Shown here: one piece after another, positions 49,218 to 58,544 of the stretch
Layout of the letters: each line of letters starts with the position of its first letter
Numbering within the stretch: the first letter of the stretch is position 1
Source: Strongylocentrotus droebachiensis
Lineage: Eukaryota; Echinodermata; Echinoidea; Camarodonta; Strongylocentrotidae
NCBI GenBank assembly: GCA_035222895.1
Contig: JAVYIG010000112.1
Location: 595,501 to 659,500 of the forward strand
DNA: 64,000 nt
Direction: 5' to 3'
Made by a program: the position numbers and the translations under genes
The notes under the pieces: generated by a model
The model's input: only the letters and a program-made list of their open reading frames with translations
The model's database searches: none
Told to the model about the DNA's origin: nothing

Positions 49218-52200
49218 AAAGAGAAAGAGAAGAGAGAGAGACAAAGAGATAGAGAGAGGGATAGAAAGAGCGAGAGAAAGAGAGAGAGAGAGAGAAAGAA
49301 AGGGAGAGAAAGAAAACCAAAGGTAACATTCTGTGAGCCAAATTTATGTTTATACATTTATACACGGTCAATAGTCTTGATGAAAAACAAAGGAGTTTTC
49401 AATGATAAAATACAGCTCACCATTTTGTTGTTGCATATTCATACTTAACTGTTTGCAATCTGCATATTTTGAAGTGTGTGCATAGACCCCTGGGCTTCAT
49501 TATAACAGGGCTTCCCTTAATACACTTTCCAAACTGCTTAAAACCTTTAAATCTTTACGTCTCAATAAGTGGCAAAAGCCAAATAGTGAGGGAGAAAGCA
49601 AGAAATACAGCTGCGAACAACCAAATGCCCCACTGCGTATCCACTACATACAAACATTTGAAGCACTTTAGGCTTATCTTGTTAACTTTTGCTATATATA
49701 TCATAAAACATAGTTTTAAAAGCTGTTTATCACCCATGTCTGAATGGGCCATGAAACTGTTGATGAATTCAAACAGAGGTACAGGCAAACATTCACACAG
49801 AGATAGACTGTACTTACGGGAGTGAGATGTGTGACTTGTACATCCTCTCTCGCTACATACCCATCTTCTCTTTTCTGATACAGGAAAGAGTTCCCTGCTC
49901 CTAGAAGCGTCCTGGTTCAACACACATAGACAAAAAGGTTATAGATGATTCAATTCAAATTCAAATCAACAAAAACAAATCACCATCTGGCAAAAGTGTA
50001 CATAGAAGATAACCGTAACAAAAAGATTTAAACAAATTATATATAAAGATATAAAGGTAAAAACACAAACATTTAATAATTAATAATTTATTAATTTAAT
50101 AATTTAATAATTAGGACCAAACATTTGTAATTACACTTCATATGTCAAATTCTGCATAATTATTTTTTGCATTCCCAACAGATTCAACTTATGTAGAGTG
50201 AACTGTACTTCGCTCTTTTGTTAGTTTTTCTCAAATAAAATATGTACATGTATAAGTTGTTCATCTATTGTTATTCTAAACCAAATCAAATCAAATCAAA
50301 TCAAATTAACACTCGGTATGTTTTCGTAACCTTTTTCGTTACATTTTATTGTTTTGAACAAGCACTGGGCCCTGTATCATAAAACTTGTTATAAATAACA
50401 AACGTTAAATTTCTATGGAAAATAAGCTCTCAGCCAATCAGATGCCACGATTTTAGTAGCTAATAACAATTATTGCAACTTGTTATTTATAACAAGTTTT
50501 ATGAAACGGGTCCTGGTTGACTAAGGCAGTTATTGCCTACCATATTGTTTCTCTGATAATGTGTGTTTCTGTCATAGTAGTTCTTGGTATGTCAGACAGG
50601 AAGGGTTCACTGGAAACCTCTCTCTCACTCCTGGGAAAGAAAACAAAACAAGAGTATGGTTACCAGAAGAAAAAAATCTGATCTAAATAGGGCACCCATG
50701 GGAGATATAACATAAAAGTTGAGTTAAGGTGAAATCAAATATAACATATTAAATGTATCCTCATACTTCATTAATATGAATATATACAGGAATCATTTTA
50801 TTCTTTTTGCCATGTTTCATGTACCCGTAATTTAAAAAAAAAACACTAATCTATAACCTTGCATGTATTGATAGGTTAAAACTGAAGAAGAAAAACACTC
50901 AGAATAAAAGAAGATACATTTAATAGGTGGGAACATAAGGGCACCAAGTTTTTATTTCTCTCTTTATTTTTCTTCTTTTTCCAAAAGGAGTTCAGGGTCC
51001 TAAATTCAAAAATGAAATCACAAGTTGAGCTGCAATGGGCTTCATTTCTTCAACCTTACTAGAGCATTGTGAATTACGCATTCCTCCTTGTTTACAAATT
51101 TGGGCCAAGAAATTGATTCCTTATTGATTTCATGTATATTGCTTCATTCCAGCAATGTAAATATCACCAGGCTTGCTATTGTTGCATTCCTACTGGTGTG
51201 AATTTCACACACAAGGCATTTCCTGTGTAATATACAACCTGTCACTCTAAATAAAGTATGAAAGATGACAACTTCCTTTTACAAAGGAATTTTTGTGAGC
51301 AAGTTTACCTTTATCTGCTTTAATATAACACTTTATATAATTATGTCAAGAAGAAGAAATTCATCAAGATATGGGATCCATTTGCTGTCAGTTTGAATAA
51401 TATGCTCATTGCCTGATACTACATGAGGGAATGAATTGAAAGAGGCTCTAACACTGGCTACTTACCACTGTCTGGTCATGTGATGTGTCACATGATCACT
51501 ATGGAGCGTAGAATCCTGCTCTCCCTGCCAGTACTGTACCACAACGCTCTCACTGAGCTCTGCATAGCCTGCGCCATACAGCTTACTACTTCCATGGCGT
51601 CTTGAAGGAGTGATGTATTGGGGGTCAGCCTGAAGGGCACCCTCTCCTGTCAGACGTTGATCAGCAAGGGAAACCTCCTCTTCATCTGACCACTCCTGAA
51701 AACAAAAATTAAGGGCATTTTAAGAAAGAAACAAAAAGTCAAGCATAACACCATATGGTTTTCTTTGTATTTATATCTCGACACATCATTTACCGCGGCA
51801 TATTTCGAGTTAAAATTATTGTCAATCATAAAGATGCACATGATTATACTTTATGTTCTTACTTTGACATTAGCCATCACTCTAGCTAATATTCATGAAT
51901 ATACATCTAACTATTACTATTGTTATTAATCTTATCATTACTACTACTACTACTACTGCTACTACTACCACTACCACTACCACCACCACCACTACTACTA
52001 CTTCAACTACCACCTCTACTAGTACTTCTTCTACCACCACTACTACTGCTACTACTACTAACTATAAGTATCATCATCAGTATTATTACCATTACGAATA
52101 TAATTATAATTTGTATCACCATCATTACTATTGTACTATCATTATTTGTTACCTCATCAGACAAATCTTGGAATGATTTGATGGGTTCTAGTCCTTCCAG

Positions 52201-53191
52201 TAAGTACCTAGTCCAGTCAAACTTTGGTTCAGGGGCTGCATAGGAAAAGGAAAATACATTCCTTCTTACACAAAATTTATTTTGGATGAAAACAAGTTAA
52301 GTTACGGGGAAACAATCACCAATAAATAATAATCGGTTCATTTCTAGACTATATCAGGGAGAAGATCAATCGATGCTCAATAATGAATACATGTAGCAAA
52401 ACACAAATGATTATTATTCTTATTATCATTGTTTTCATAATCATTACTATCATTATTATTAAGGCTCACATTGGAGCTGATGACTTCAGTACACACATCT
52501 ATAACTTACTAAAACAGTTTTGAGCCACCAGGTTACATAAAAGTATGTTGCTGATGTTTTTATTAACTCATATCCTGCCATGAGACTGCTAGCGCGCTAT
52601 TGTTATAGTGCTCTGTGCACGCGAGCGCGCTATCGATTGATTGCTTCGTTCATGCTAGCGAGCCACCGCTACTCTGCTTTGTGCACGCTAGCACGCATAT
52701 GTAATAACAGTTATTGTTCATGCCCATTGCACCGTGCTGAGTGCTTTTGCAGCGCTATTGAAAGTACCATCGCGTGCATCAGATTATCGGCTTTGGATTA
52801 CGCGTCTTTGTATACAACAGTCAGATTGGATTTTCTCGAGTAATTCAGCGATTTATTTTTTGTAAAGATTTAAATAACACGCACTTGAACCAACCCTAAA
52901 ATTAACTTGGCACACAGGAGATTTGTGGCTGGCACAATAGGGATTAGCACTGTGGCATTGGGTGCATTGTATGGGTGGCAGCTTAAGAGTTAAGAATTTG
53001 AATATGATGTATCATCTGAAAACCAATTGTGAATATAGCTAAATTTCTCACCTGGTTCATGCTGCGGTGCCCTTGCTTGAAACGCAGCATTTATAGGAGA
53101 GTTTGATAAATTGAGTAAAAGTGACAGCACTGCATAGTGGCCCTCGGTCTGTGATAACGAAACAAATTAAAGATAAATCTTGTAGGAAGTT

Positions 53192-53227
<36 letters not shown>

Positions 53228-56200
53228 ATTGAATATCAAGCACAGGATAACACTGGATGAAGTTTATGAAAATGCATAATAAGCCAAAATGCATGAACTC
53301 AAATCATACTGTATGATCCGACCCTCTCAATGCTAGCAAATCCTGCACATATCAATCTTTCATATATACAACAATGTAAATAGATTTGTACATATTTTTG
53401 GTCTGAGATGAGACAGATTACCCGGTTGACTACTGGATTCTCTCGTTCCCAAAGGCTTAACACTTCAGTTGCTTTCTCTGCCCTTTCCGCTTGGTCGCTG
53501 GTTTGCCACACATGCAATCTTGCACAAAACATTAAGTTGTAATAATTGATTGAAGGATTGCTTTGTGCAACACAAAGATTTTGCAATATTACCCATTTCT
53601 GGTCTTGATTAGGTCCATGACAACCCATTTAACACCTGTGTAGATTAATAACAGTTAAATAATCTTGAAGCCTTTGGTTTATCTATCCCAGGATATAATG
53701 TGGCACAAAAGGGATCATTGTGTGGCATATAAAAAGTTAATACAGGGACCCCTAGTCTCCCATAGGCAAGGGGACAATAAATTAGTTCACAAACTTGATA
53801 CAAACGTACTGTATGTATCAAGATAAGCAGTCTAAACAAGAAAACCACATTCAGTTGACAGCAGAAGTTTTACAATATATTTTCCCTCCTTAAAATTGCA
53901 TTCTGCTTTAATAAAAGGGATCCTGAAACGCTATCCTATCCTTTTACCTTGTTATGTTTACTTTTCTCTGAGAGGGGAGTTTCCAAGAATGTCTCCACAG
54001 ATCTATCAAGAGCAGAAGCTTTCTCTGAGTGGGAGTGGATCAACAATTTCTCTCGGATTCTGAAGAAAAAGAAATGAAAGAAAGAAAAACATATGACAAG
54101 CAGAGCAAGATGATTGAAACTTCAATTTCTGTATTACCGCTTCTTAACCAACTACTCACAGCTCTTCTACCAAATTGCATGGCACAAAAAGATGCAAACA
54201 GAATGCAAAAGGCATAATGATTAGTGATGTTTCTTAATTAAAAGTTCTTTTTTGACATATTTAAATGAAAATCCAGCTAATATTAAGCCTCATCGAAATG
54301 GTATTAACCAGCTCCCTATCCCAACGATGTGGTTCTATTGCTGGTTATGATTTTCAACAAGCATTTTGCTTTCCGGATGTGCCTTTTCGTGTCTCTACAT
54401 TTGGCTGAGGATATTTCGTAATTTCACTGACACTCTGCATTAATAAACATAGAACTATCTAGTAGAAGTTGGAAAGGCTTCAAGAGAAAAAAATTGTAAT
54501 TTTCCCTCAAGAAGTGTCTGCAAGAATCTTCAAACCAGAAGGGGGCTGATGTAACCTGAAGAAGAAGAACAGTGACTTTATTTTGGAAGAATGACTGATC
54601 TCCATCCATTCAGTTATTATCATTACAAAGTACAAAAACTCAAGTTTATTCATATGATGTCATAACATGTCTCAAATAGGGTTCCGAACTGAAATTCAAG
54701 GGGAGGGGGGGGGGGGGGGAGGGGGTGGGGGGATGAAACAGCTGCACATAGTGCAGTGCATTCACCTATGATTGTACTGATTTCCTTACCCTTTGAAAGT
54801 TCTTGTAATTTTGTGGCTGTCTGGGTCCAGATAGCGATGAAATTTAAAGTTGGACTGCACAAACTGAAGTGTTCGTCTGAAATTCTCTGAACCTTCCTGC
54901 ATCAATCATTAAGATAAACATAGAATGAAGATCAATATAACTATTGTCCCTGATTTGTAATCTCAATATTTAGAGTTAACTAGAACTGATTATTAGTTTC
55001 TTGTCCAGGTAGCTTCATTTGTATTTTATGCCTAGTGTTAGCCTCATCTTTTACATTGTACCATTTTTTTTCTATTAGCATCTTCAATAAAGGTTTTAAT
55101 GACTAATCTTGCTCTGAGTGCATGATGTCATGGGAAAAAAATGGCAAGAATTGAACTGAAAAAACCTTGGCAGGAATTGCAAAGTAGAGTTTCAAATTTG
55201 AAACACTATGAAAAAGTGCATGCACTACATGTAGATCTAGGCTAGACCTAAGTCACCTACATTGTATAGACCTAGAAGTAGTAATCTATTGACTTCTTTC
55301 TCAAACCATAATTCATTCATTGATTAAGGATCATGTCTTTTTAGCGGCGCAGAACATACTGCGCATACTTTCTCTTTGCCGTTTTGAAAATCAACGATAC
55401 ATGTACAACATTTTGAACTGGGATGAATTGGGTTAGGACAAGGAATCACCCTTTTTTCCATCGAAGACTTCTTCAAATTATAACTGTAAGTGGTTGCCCA
55501 GAAGAGTCGAAAACTGGTCATGGACATGGTGAATCAGAATTAGTCTAGCCGGAATTTTGTCCAACTTAACTTAGAGTAAAGGAGGGGGTAATCGACCATC
55601 ACCAGTTTTCGGCCGATCCGTTGGATGCATGGTACAAATACATCGCATAATAGCATATCACATATCCCACACATACCATACCATGCCAGAGTCACTAAAG
55701 AACCACATTTGCAATGGAAAATATATCCTAAAATATCACATTTTAGCGATTTAATCGGCAGTCCCGCTACCCGAATCTGAAAAATCAAGTATCTTACGCG
55801 TGTTTGTAAGAAATATGGGTACCATAAAATGAGCTTTATTTCAAGTATTTTTCAGATTTAGAGCCTGATTCTGTGTTAGTCGCAAGCTCAAAAGTATCTC
55901 ACCGCATGTATTAAATCAATGCAGCCGGACACCGCAACGCACACACGATATCTCTGTCTATAATCCAGATTCCAATTTCCGATCACCGCAGTACTAGTTT
56001 TCGGCCTGGCGAGCTCCGATGAGCTCCGGCGTGGGATACCTGCTCCGCCCGCTAGTGGTATAGATCAGCGCGGAAACGCGCGCGCTTCCTATTGACTTTG
56101 TACATGCGGCTGAAAACTGGTTCACTATGCCGTTAACTGCCTCCGAAACTGTAAAAATTGAAATGAATATTGTCATGGCAATTCGTGATTTTTTTCTGGG

Positions 56201-57528
56201 ATTCTTTTTTTGTTTAAATAATAATATTTGCTTCATGATTTGAACAAGAAATGATAATAAATAGGAAGTTAAGGGTCCAAAAAATAGGATTTTGTCTTAA
56301 GTGGCCGAAAACCCCCTCCTTTACTCTAAGTAGACCTACATCACATGTAGATCTACGCTAGACCTAGACCGAATTTTCCGTCTCTTTCGTTCGTTAGCCT
56401 CTTATTGGGGTTTCAGTCAAGTTAGTAAGTGGAACCGATGTATTATAACCTAGGCCTAATTTACAATTGGATATTCACGAGGTAAAATGACATTTTGGGG
56501 GATTTTGGGGGCATAACAATACGACCTGAAATGGTCGTGGCGTTATCAAGGGAATGTGTATAGATCTAGACGGTTTCCGTCTCTTTAAGAGAGAGCCGAC
56601 CCTACCCCAATAAGAGGCTAACGAACGAAAGAGACAGAAAATTCGGTCTAGGCTAGACCTAAGTCATCTAGACCTAGTAATCTATCAACTTCTTTCTCAA
56701 ACCATAATTCATTCATTGATTAAGGATCATTTCTTTTTAGCGGTGCAGAACATACTGCGTATGCATAATTTCTTTTTGCCGTTTTGAAAATCAACGATAT
56801 ACAACATTTTGAACTGGGATGAATTGGGTTAGGACGAGGAATCACCCTTTTTTTCCATCAAAGACTTCTTCAAATTATATAGTGGTTGAATGGATGCCCA
56901 GAGCTGAGGAGTCGAAAAACATTGTAATTAATTACTACTAATTTCTTTACATTTTGAAAAGATGTGCCCCAACCCGCTGTTTGAATAGTCTTCCTAGGCA
57001 GGCTCTGGAGCTCCGACGCCTTCGGCGGCTGAGGTCCCTGGATCAGTAGCTTACTGGTCATGAACATGGTCATGGTGAATCAGAATTAGCCACAATTTTG
57101 TCCAACTTAAATTAGATCTAGACTAGGGTCTATTCTAAATAGCATAATTTACGCTCGGAACTAACTTAAAATAGAAATGGTGTCTCAGAGTGTACTAAAG
57201 TTAAGCTAGCTAGACTGCTAGATCTCCAGTATTCATGGTAGACCTAGATCTACGGCTAGTAGACTACTCAGCTCAGTAACTAAATATTTTAGCTCGAAAT
57301 GATCGGATCGCTCCACTTACGGTACCGTACCGGTACGCCAGCCCGTCGGGGGACCAAACCGTTCGTCGATCGTCCCACCAAATCAGGCCCAGCTAATTAA
57401 GATAAAAATCTGTATTAGAATTTAGAAATAGAAATCAAGCCAATCAAACAACGTGTGACATAAATATGTAATATAGCTACCTGAAATTGTGTCAATCGCT
57501 TCACTAGCTTTCTCATTTCTTGGTCCAT
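28348..57528 (-). CDS. TUBGCP5: Gamma-tubulin complex component 5, complete, 22 exons
   Basis: Exons (minus) are 57528-57481, 54896-54790, 54059-53948, 53148-53052, 52235-52153, 51695-51466, 50630-50541, 49911-49818, 49149-48984, 46698-46459, 39465-39263, 38351-38236, 37649-37381, 36504-36243, 35280-35142, 34438-34284, 33487-33397, 32993-32873, 32132-31954, 31412-31198, 30487-30387 and 28418-28348. All borders are GT/AG and all phases agree, giving 3189 nt and 1062 aa (human about 1024). It is a subunit of the gamma-tubulin ring complex that nucleates microtubules. Diagnostic segments are FKFHRYLDPDSHKI near the N-terminus, GHYAVLSLLLNLS, MYDFYSELFDKIR (exon 16), VPWPVDIVI (residues 835-843), LRFRLLHFVNAVHNYLMTR, DLDQILAAHKSYL and NIIRRGTFPH near the C-terminus. 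Exon 11 is the intact member of a tandem array (39466-41420). Introns carry at least nine mobile elements. The upstream ATG at 57528 is the first in frame. Confidence 0.95.
28560..28600 (-). pseudogene. Partial copy of the last TUBGCP5 exon, in intron 21
   Basis: AACCAGAGAGCAAAGCCTCC and the following ACTATATGCCAAC / ACAATAATAGGT resemble the last exon and its upstream flank at about 28390-28455. It lacks an open frame of useful length and looks like a decayed tandem duplicate. Confidence 0.5.
28909..30254. mobile_element. hAT-like element, 1.35 kb, in TUBGCP5 intron 21
   Basis: Short inverted ends (ACATGCCAAC / GTTGGCATGT) are flanked by an exact 8-bp repeat TGCATCAG (28901-28908 and 30255-30262). 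Inside are a GC-rich block (about 29560-30120), short AGCGCGAAGCGC repeats near 28960, and paired CGGAACGTTCCG-like motifs near 30178-30245. A CAGAGATGCCAACC near 29480 resembles the right end, so a nested element is possible. No transposase is recognised; the 143-codon frame at 29658-30089 has no family features. Confidence 0.55.
31940..31953 (-). other. Strong 5' splice site after TUBGCP5 exon 19
   Basis: AGA|GTAAGT at 31954/31953 decides the exon end and keeps phase 0 into ILYSTSLEF of exon 20. Confidence 0.8.
32175..32380 (-). repeat. tRNA-derived SINE (family A), copy 2
   Basis: Almost identical to 344-551, with the same A and B boxes and tRNA-Thr-like head. It lies in TUBGCP5 intron 18 in the sense orientation. 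Confidence 0.85.
32498..32760 (+). repeat. Possible third SINE-like repeat
   Basis: Begins GGTCAGTCGCTAAAGCGTCTGCCTG, which looks like a diverged tRNA D-arm/anticodon region, followed by a unique body. There is no second copy in the window to confirm it. Confidence 0.35.
33055..33368 (-). repeat. SINE family B, full copy
   Basis: On the minus strand the head reads GTCTTGGTCTAGTGGATAAG (A box TGGTCTAGTGGA), with a B box GGGTTCAAGTCC about 40 bases on. The body ends in a TATATAGCGCTTAA region. Its head is 28 bp from the 5' splice site of TUBGCP5 exon 17. Confidence 0.7.
33970..34260. repeat. GA microsatellite (CT on the TUBGCP5 strand)
   Basis: Two GA tracts (about 34048-34085 and 34190-34257). 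The second ends about 22 bp from the 5' splice site of exon 16. Confidence 0.85.
34739..34892. mobile_element. MITE, 154 bp, TA-flanked
   Basis: Inverted ends GGGACCTTTAGATTTGCACG / CGTGCAAATCTAAAAGTCCC with TA on both sides (34737-34738 and 34893-34894). Fits a Tc1/mariner-type target. Confidence 0.7.
35941..36219. mobile_element. Fold-back MITE, 279 bp
   Basis: Arms of about 75 bp (GGGGTGTTTCACAAAAGACT ... and its reverse complement ending CACTCCCC), including the pair GTGCCACTGTTTGCTCTCACC-like / GGTGAGAGCAAACAGTGGCA. It lies 23 bp from the 5' splice site of TUBGCP5 exon 14. Confidence 0.8.
36600..36830. repeat. GA microsatellite upstream of TUBGCP5 exon 14
   Basis: Pure (GA)n at 36615-36660 followed by interrupted GA to 36830. 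It is CT on the gene strand and lies about 100 bp before the exon 14 acceptor (36504). Confidence 0.85.
37141..37347 (+). repeat. tRNA-derived SINE (family A), copy 3, diverged
   Basis: Plus-strand copy with head ATAACTCAGTGATAGAGCAG, TCTCGTAA anticodon-loop region and an AAGTTCGAAATC B box. It ends AGTCAGGTAAAACAAACC. It is more diverged than the other three. Confidence 0.75.
38450..38641. repeat. Tandem duplication, 2 x 96 bp, TUBGCP5 intron 11
   Basis: Units 38450-38545 and 38546-38641 are nearly identical (ATTGCAATT..AAGCCTTTTATTC). An open frame of 136 codons crosses them but has no family features. Confidence 0.8.
38861..39065 (+). repeat. Dispersed repeat, copy 2 (see 7610-7850)
   Basis: Collinear with 7610-7850 with several small indels; located in TUBGCP5 intron 11. 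Confidence 0.65.
39466..41420 (-). repeat. Tandem array of partial TUBGCP5 exon 11 copies, each with a 3' splice site
   Basis: Upstream of exon 11 (start 39465) the sequence CTAG|ATGAGACCTACACAC and the following exon sequence recur. Acceptors lie at 39696, 39897, 40097, 40316, 40508, 40727, 40936 and 41145, with a degenerate ninth near 41385. Unit lengths are 231, 201, 200, 219, 192, 219, 209 and 209 bp. Each unit holds the end of intron 10 plus the first 105-140 bp of exon 11, encoding LCMFKDWLLSAWVPRLHLAH and MYKQGIGGP. Only the 39465 copy keeps the whole exon and a GT donor (39262). Copies 1-3 are open in one frame (39991-39257), as are copies 4-6 (40521-39898). Confidence 0.9.
41767..41969 (-). 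repeat. tRNA-derived SINE (family A), copy 4
   Basis: Same family and orientation as 344-551; a few bases are missing around the B box (CCTTGGTTTGGTCACC). Its head lies 12 bp from the left target duplication of the TU element. Confidence 0.85.
42001..42540 (+). repeat. TU outer domain, left arm, 15-bp repeats
   Basis: About 35 units of a 15-bp repeat built on GCTCCGCCGACA plus ATT, TTT or GTT, with longer variants (GCTCCGCCTGAAGCGACA and GCAAAACGCGACA). The 15-bp period is five codons, so frames stay open on both strands without being genes. Confidence 0.93.
42926..43610. other. TU loop region, unique part
   Basis: AT-rich with a CT-rich patch at about 43115-43145. No open frame of note. 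Confidence 0.6.
44471..44940 (-). repeat. TU outer domain, first right arm, 15-bp repeats
   Basis: About 30 units in inverted orientation (GTCGGCGGAGCAATT). It ends GGCGGAGCATGTGTCGGGTTACC, the same terminus as the outer right arm, and then runs directly into a second copy of the loop region. Confidence 0.93.
45805..46400 (-). repeat. TU outer domain, second right arm, 15-bp repeats
   Basis: About 39 units in inverted orientation, with the variant order at the outer end mirroring the left arm (for example GCATTTGACGTCGGAGCA), including the GCGGAGCAAATGTC pair. Confidence 0.93.
46916..47060 (+). repeat. Dispersed repeat, copy 1 (second copy at 52565-52860)
   Basis: Shares CATATCCTGCCAT, GCTGTTATAGTGCT and GCGAGCGAGCC blocks with 52565-52860. 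Confidence 0.5.
47907..48610 (+). pseudogene. Non-LTR retrotransposon fragment (CR1-like): 2A-like peptide, PHD finger, start of endonuclease
   Basis: Plus-strand frame from 47907 encodes a hydrophobic lead (LTILLLLSG), then QVETNPGQ, a 2A-like motif whose final Pro is Gln. A PHD-type zinc finger follows (CAICGDEV..ALLCDHCDC) with an in-frame TAG where the family has Trp, then CHISCVG. After a frameshift near 48130 the finger ends CCQCSS. From about 48358 an AP-type endonuclease start appears (FKVMVVNCNGL, PDFVFWM, a second shift, GGGVFIAI). It breaks off near 48610, antisense to TUBGCP5 in intron 9. 2A peptides at this place are known in echinoid non-LTR elements. Confidence 0.75.
48839..48972. 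mobile_element. Palindromic MITE, 134 bp
   Basis: Nearly complete palindrome: GGGCAGCGTTTCTCGAAACC ... GGTTTCAAGAAACGCTGCCC with arms of about 60 bp and a central TTAAACTTAA. It lies 10 bp from the 5' splice site of TUBGCP5 exon 9. Confidence 0.85.
49180..49310. repeat. GA microsatellite upstream of TUBGCP5 exon 9
   Basis: CT-rich on the gene strand, ending about 30 bp before the exon 9 acceptor at 49149, so it extends the polypyrimidine tract. Confidence 0.85.
50367..50513. mobile_element. Fold-back MITE, 147 bp
   Basis: Arms TCATAAAACTTGTTATAAAT / ATTTATAACAAGTTTTATGA with GGGCCCTGTA and ACGGGTCC outer ends. It lies 27 bp from the 5' splice site of TUBGCP5 exon 7. Confidence 0.8.
51938..52070. 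repeat. ACT/ACC triplet microsatellite
   Basis: (ACT)n with ACC interruptions, giving poly-Thr frames that are not genes. About 80 bp from the exon 5 donor. Confidence 0.9.
52565..52860 (+). repeat. Dispersed repeat, copy 2 (see 46916-47060)
   Basis: Longer copy with several GCACGCTAGC / GCGAGCGCGC variants. Located in TUBGCP5 intron 4. Confidence 0.5.
55569..56331. mobile_element. TIR element, about 760 bp, inserted next to the first duplicate
   Basis: Ends CTTAGAGTAAAGGAGGGGGT and its reverse complement, followed further in by TTTTCGGCC on both sides. The second duplicate (56650-57105) lacks it, so it inserted after or during the duplication. No target duplication is clear. Confidence 0.65.
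56355..56662. repeat. Inverted repeat with 55-bp arms
   Basis: Arms 56355-56410 and 56605-56662 (CGTCTCTTTCGTTCGTTAGC / GCTAACGAACGAAAGAGACA). They enclose about 195 bp including another TTCCGTCTCTTTAAGAGAG. Confidence 0.75.
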
Positions 57529-57649
57529 GGCAAGGAATGTATGCTCGTTGAGCTAGACTAGAAATTTGGATACGGGCGCCATTACGATTTGTATGTGACG
57601 ACGTCTATGGAAAGCCATAGGGGGGAAATGAATATATTCGATCCCTGCA

Positions 57650-57970
57650 AAATATATGGGTCAGTATCAAATTTTATATGACACGTTTAGATCTAGAACA
57701 AAAAAAATATATATGCACAATTAAAATATATTCGATGTTTATAAGAAATATATATATATGTTATCAAAACATTTTCGATGTTGATAAAAATATACGCGTC
57801 ATCTAAATATTCTATATGCTTATAAATAAATTTAGGAGGCATACGGTATGCGCTTTAAAAATATATGAGTGTAAAACTATATGCGATGTGTAAAAATAAT
57901 ATATGCGCAATTTTGGATGTTTATACAAATATATGCGTTAACAAAATTTATTCGATATTTTAAAAAACAC
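57650..57970. repeat. Degenerate AT-rich tandem repeat upstream of TUBGCP5
   Basis: Recurring ATATATGCG and ATTCGATGTTTATAA motifs at irregular 35-60 bp spacing, starting about 120 bp upstream of the TUBGCP5 start codon. Confidence 0.55.
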
Positions 57971-58544
57971 ATCCTTAATTAATTCATGCGACCTTTCACA
58001 GCAAACATTAGGAATCTCTCAAGGCAAAATTAGGCCAATACAGTCCGACTATTTTGTATAATTTTCACAAAAAGTATTTCAGAAAAAGAGAATCTATGGT
58101 TCAAAACAGTATCTTGAAGGCTATAAATAGGAATTGCTCCTCCAAAAAAAAAATGATTGACAGCTAATGCGTGTCCCTTTCTGTTCTACCTTTCTCTATA
58201 CACAAATAAATAATCACAACGGCCATAGACACATAATTATGTTTGATCTAAGTGCAAGTTTTATTTTCAGCACAGTGAATAATTATTAATATGAAATGGA
58301 AGATTTACAAAGTTGTTAACATTATCATACAAGGCTTAATTTACAATCGAGCAAAAATTAAAAAATATAATCAAAGTTTGTATTCAATCATACAAAATAG
58401 AGATTTGGGTCTACACAAAATATGTCAATGATTACATTTATGACATAATATACAAGATCAATGTATGAAAGGTATACATATTTTTCACTCTATATATAAT
58501 TATATATTAAACATTGTAAAATTACTCGAACAATCATAACATAT

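Larger units (their letters stand above)
55236..57105. repeat. Direct duplication in TUBGCP5 intron 1
   Basis: Two copies, 55236-55568 and about 56650-57105, share long identical blocks (for example TTCATTCATTGATTAAGGATCAT and TTGAACTGGGATGAATTGGG). The second copy has about 110 extra bases (around 56925-57040, GC-rich in part). Between them lie a TIR element and an inverted repeat. Confidence 0.8.

Noticed and set aside
51895..52243. Poly-Thr and poly-Leu frames
   Set aside because: ACT/ACC triplet repeat; the true exon 5 is on the minus strand at 52235-52153.
53299..53628. 109-codon minus-strand frame with a charged DQAERAEKATEVLSLWEREN segment as a TUBGCP5 exon
   Set aside because: Exon 3 (phase 0) joins perfectly to exon 4 at 53148 and the protein similarity is continuous without it.
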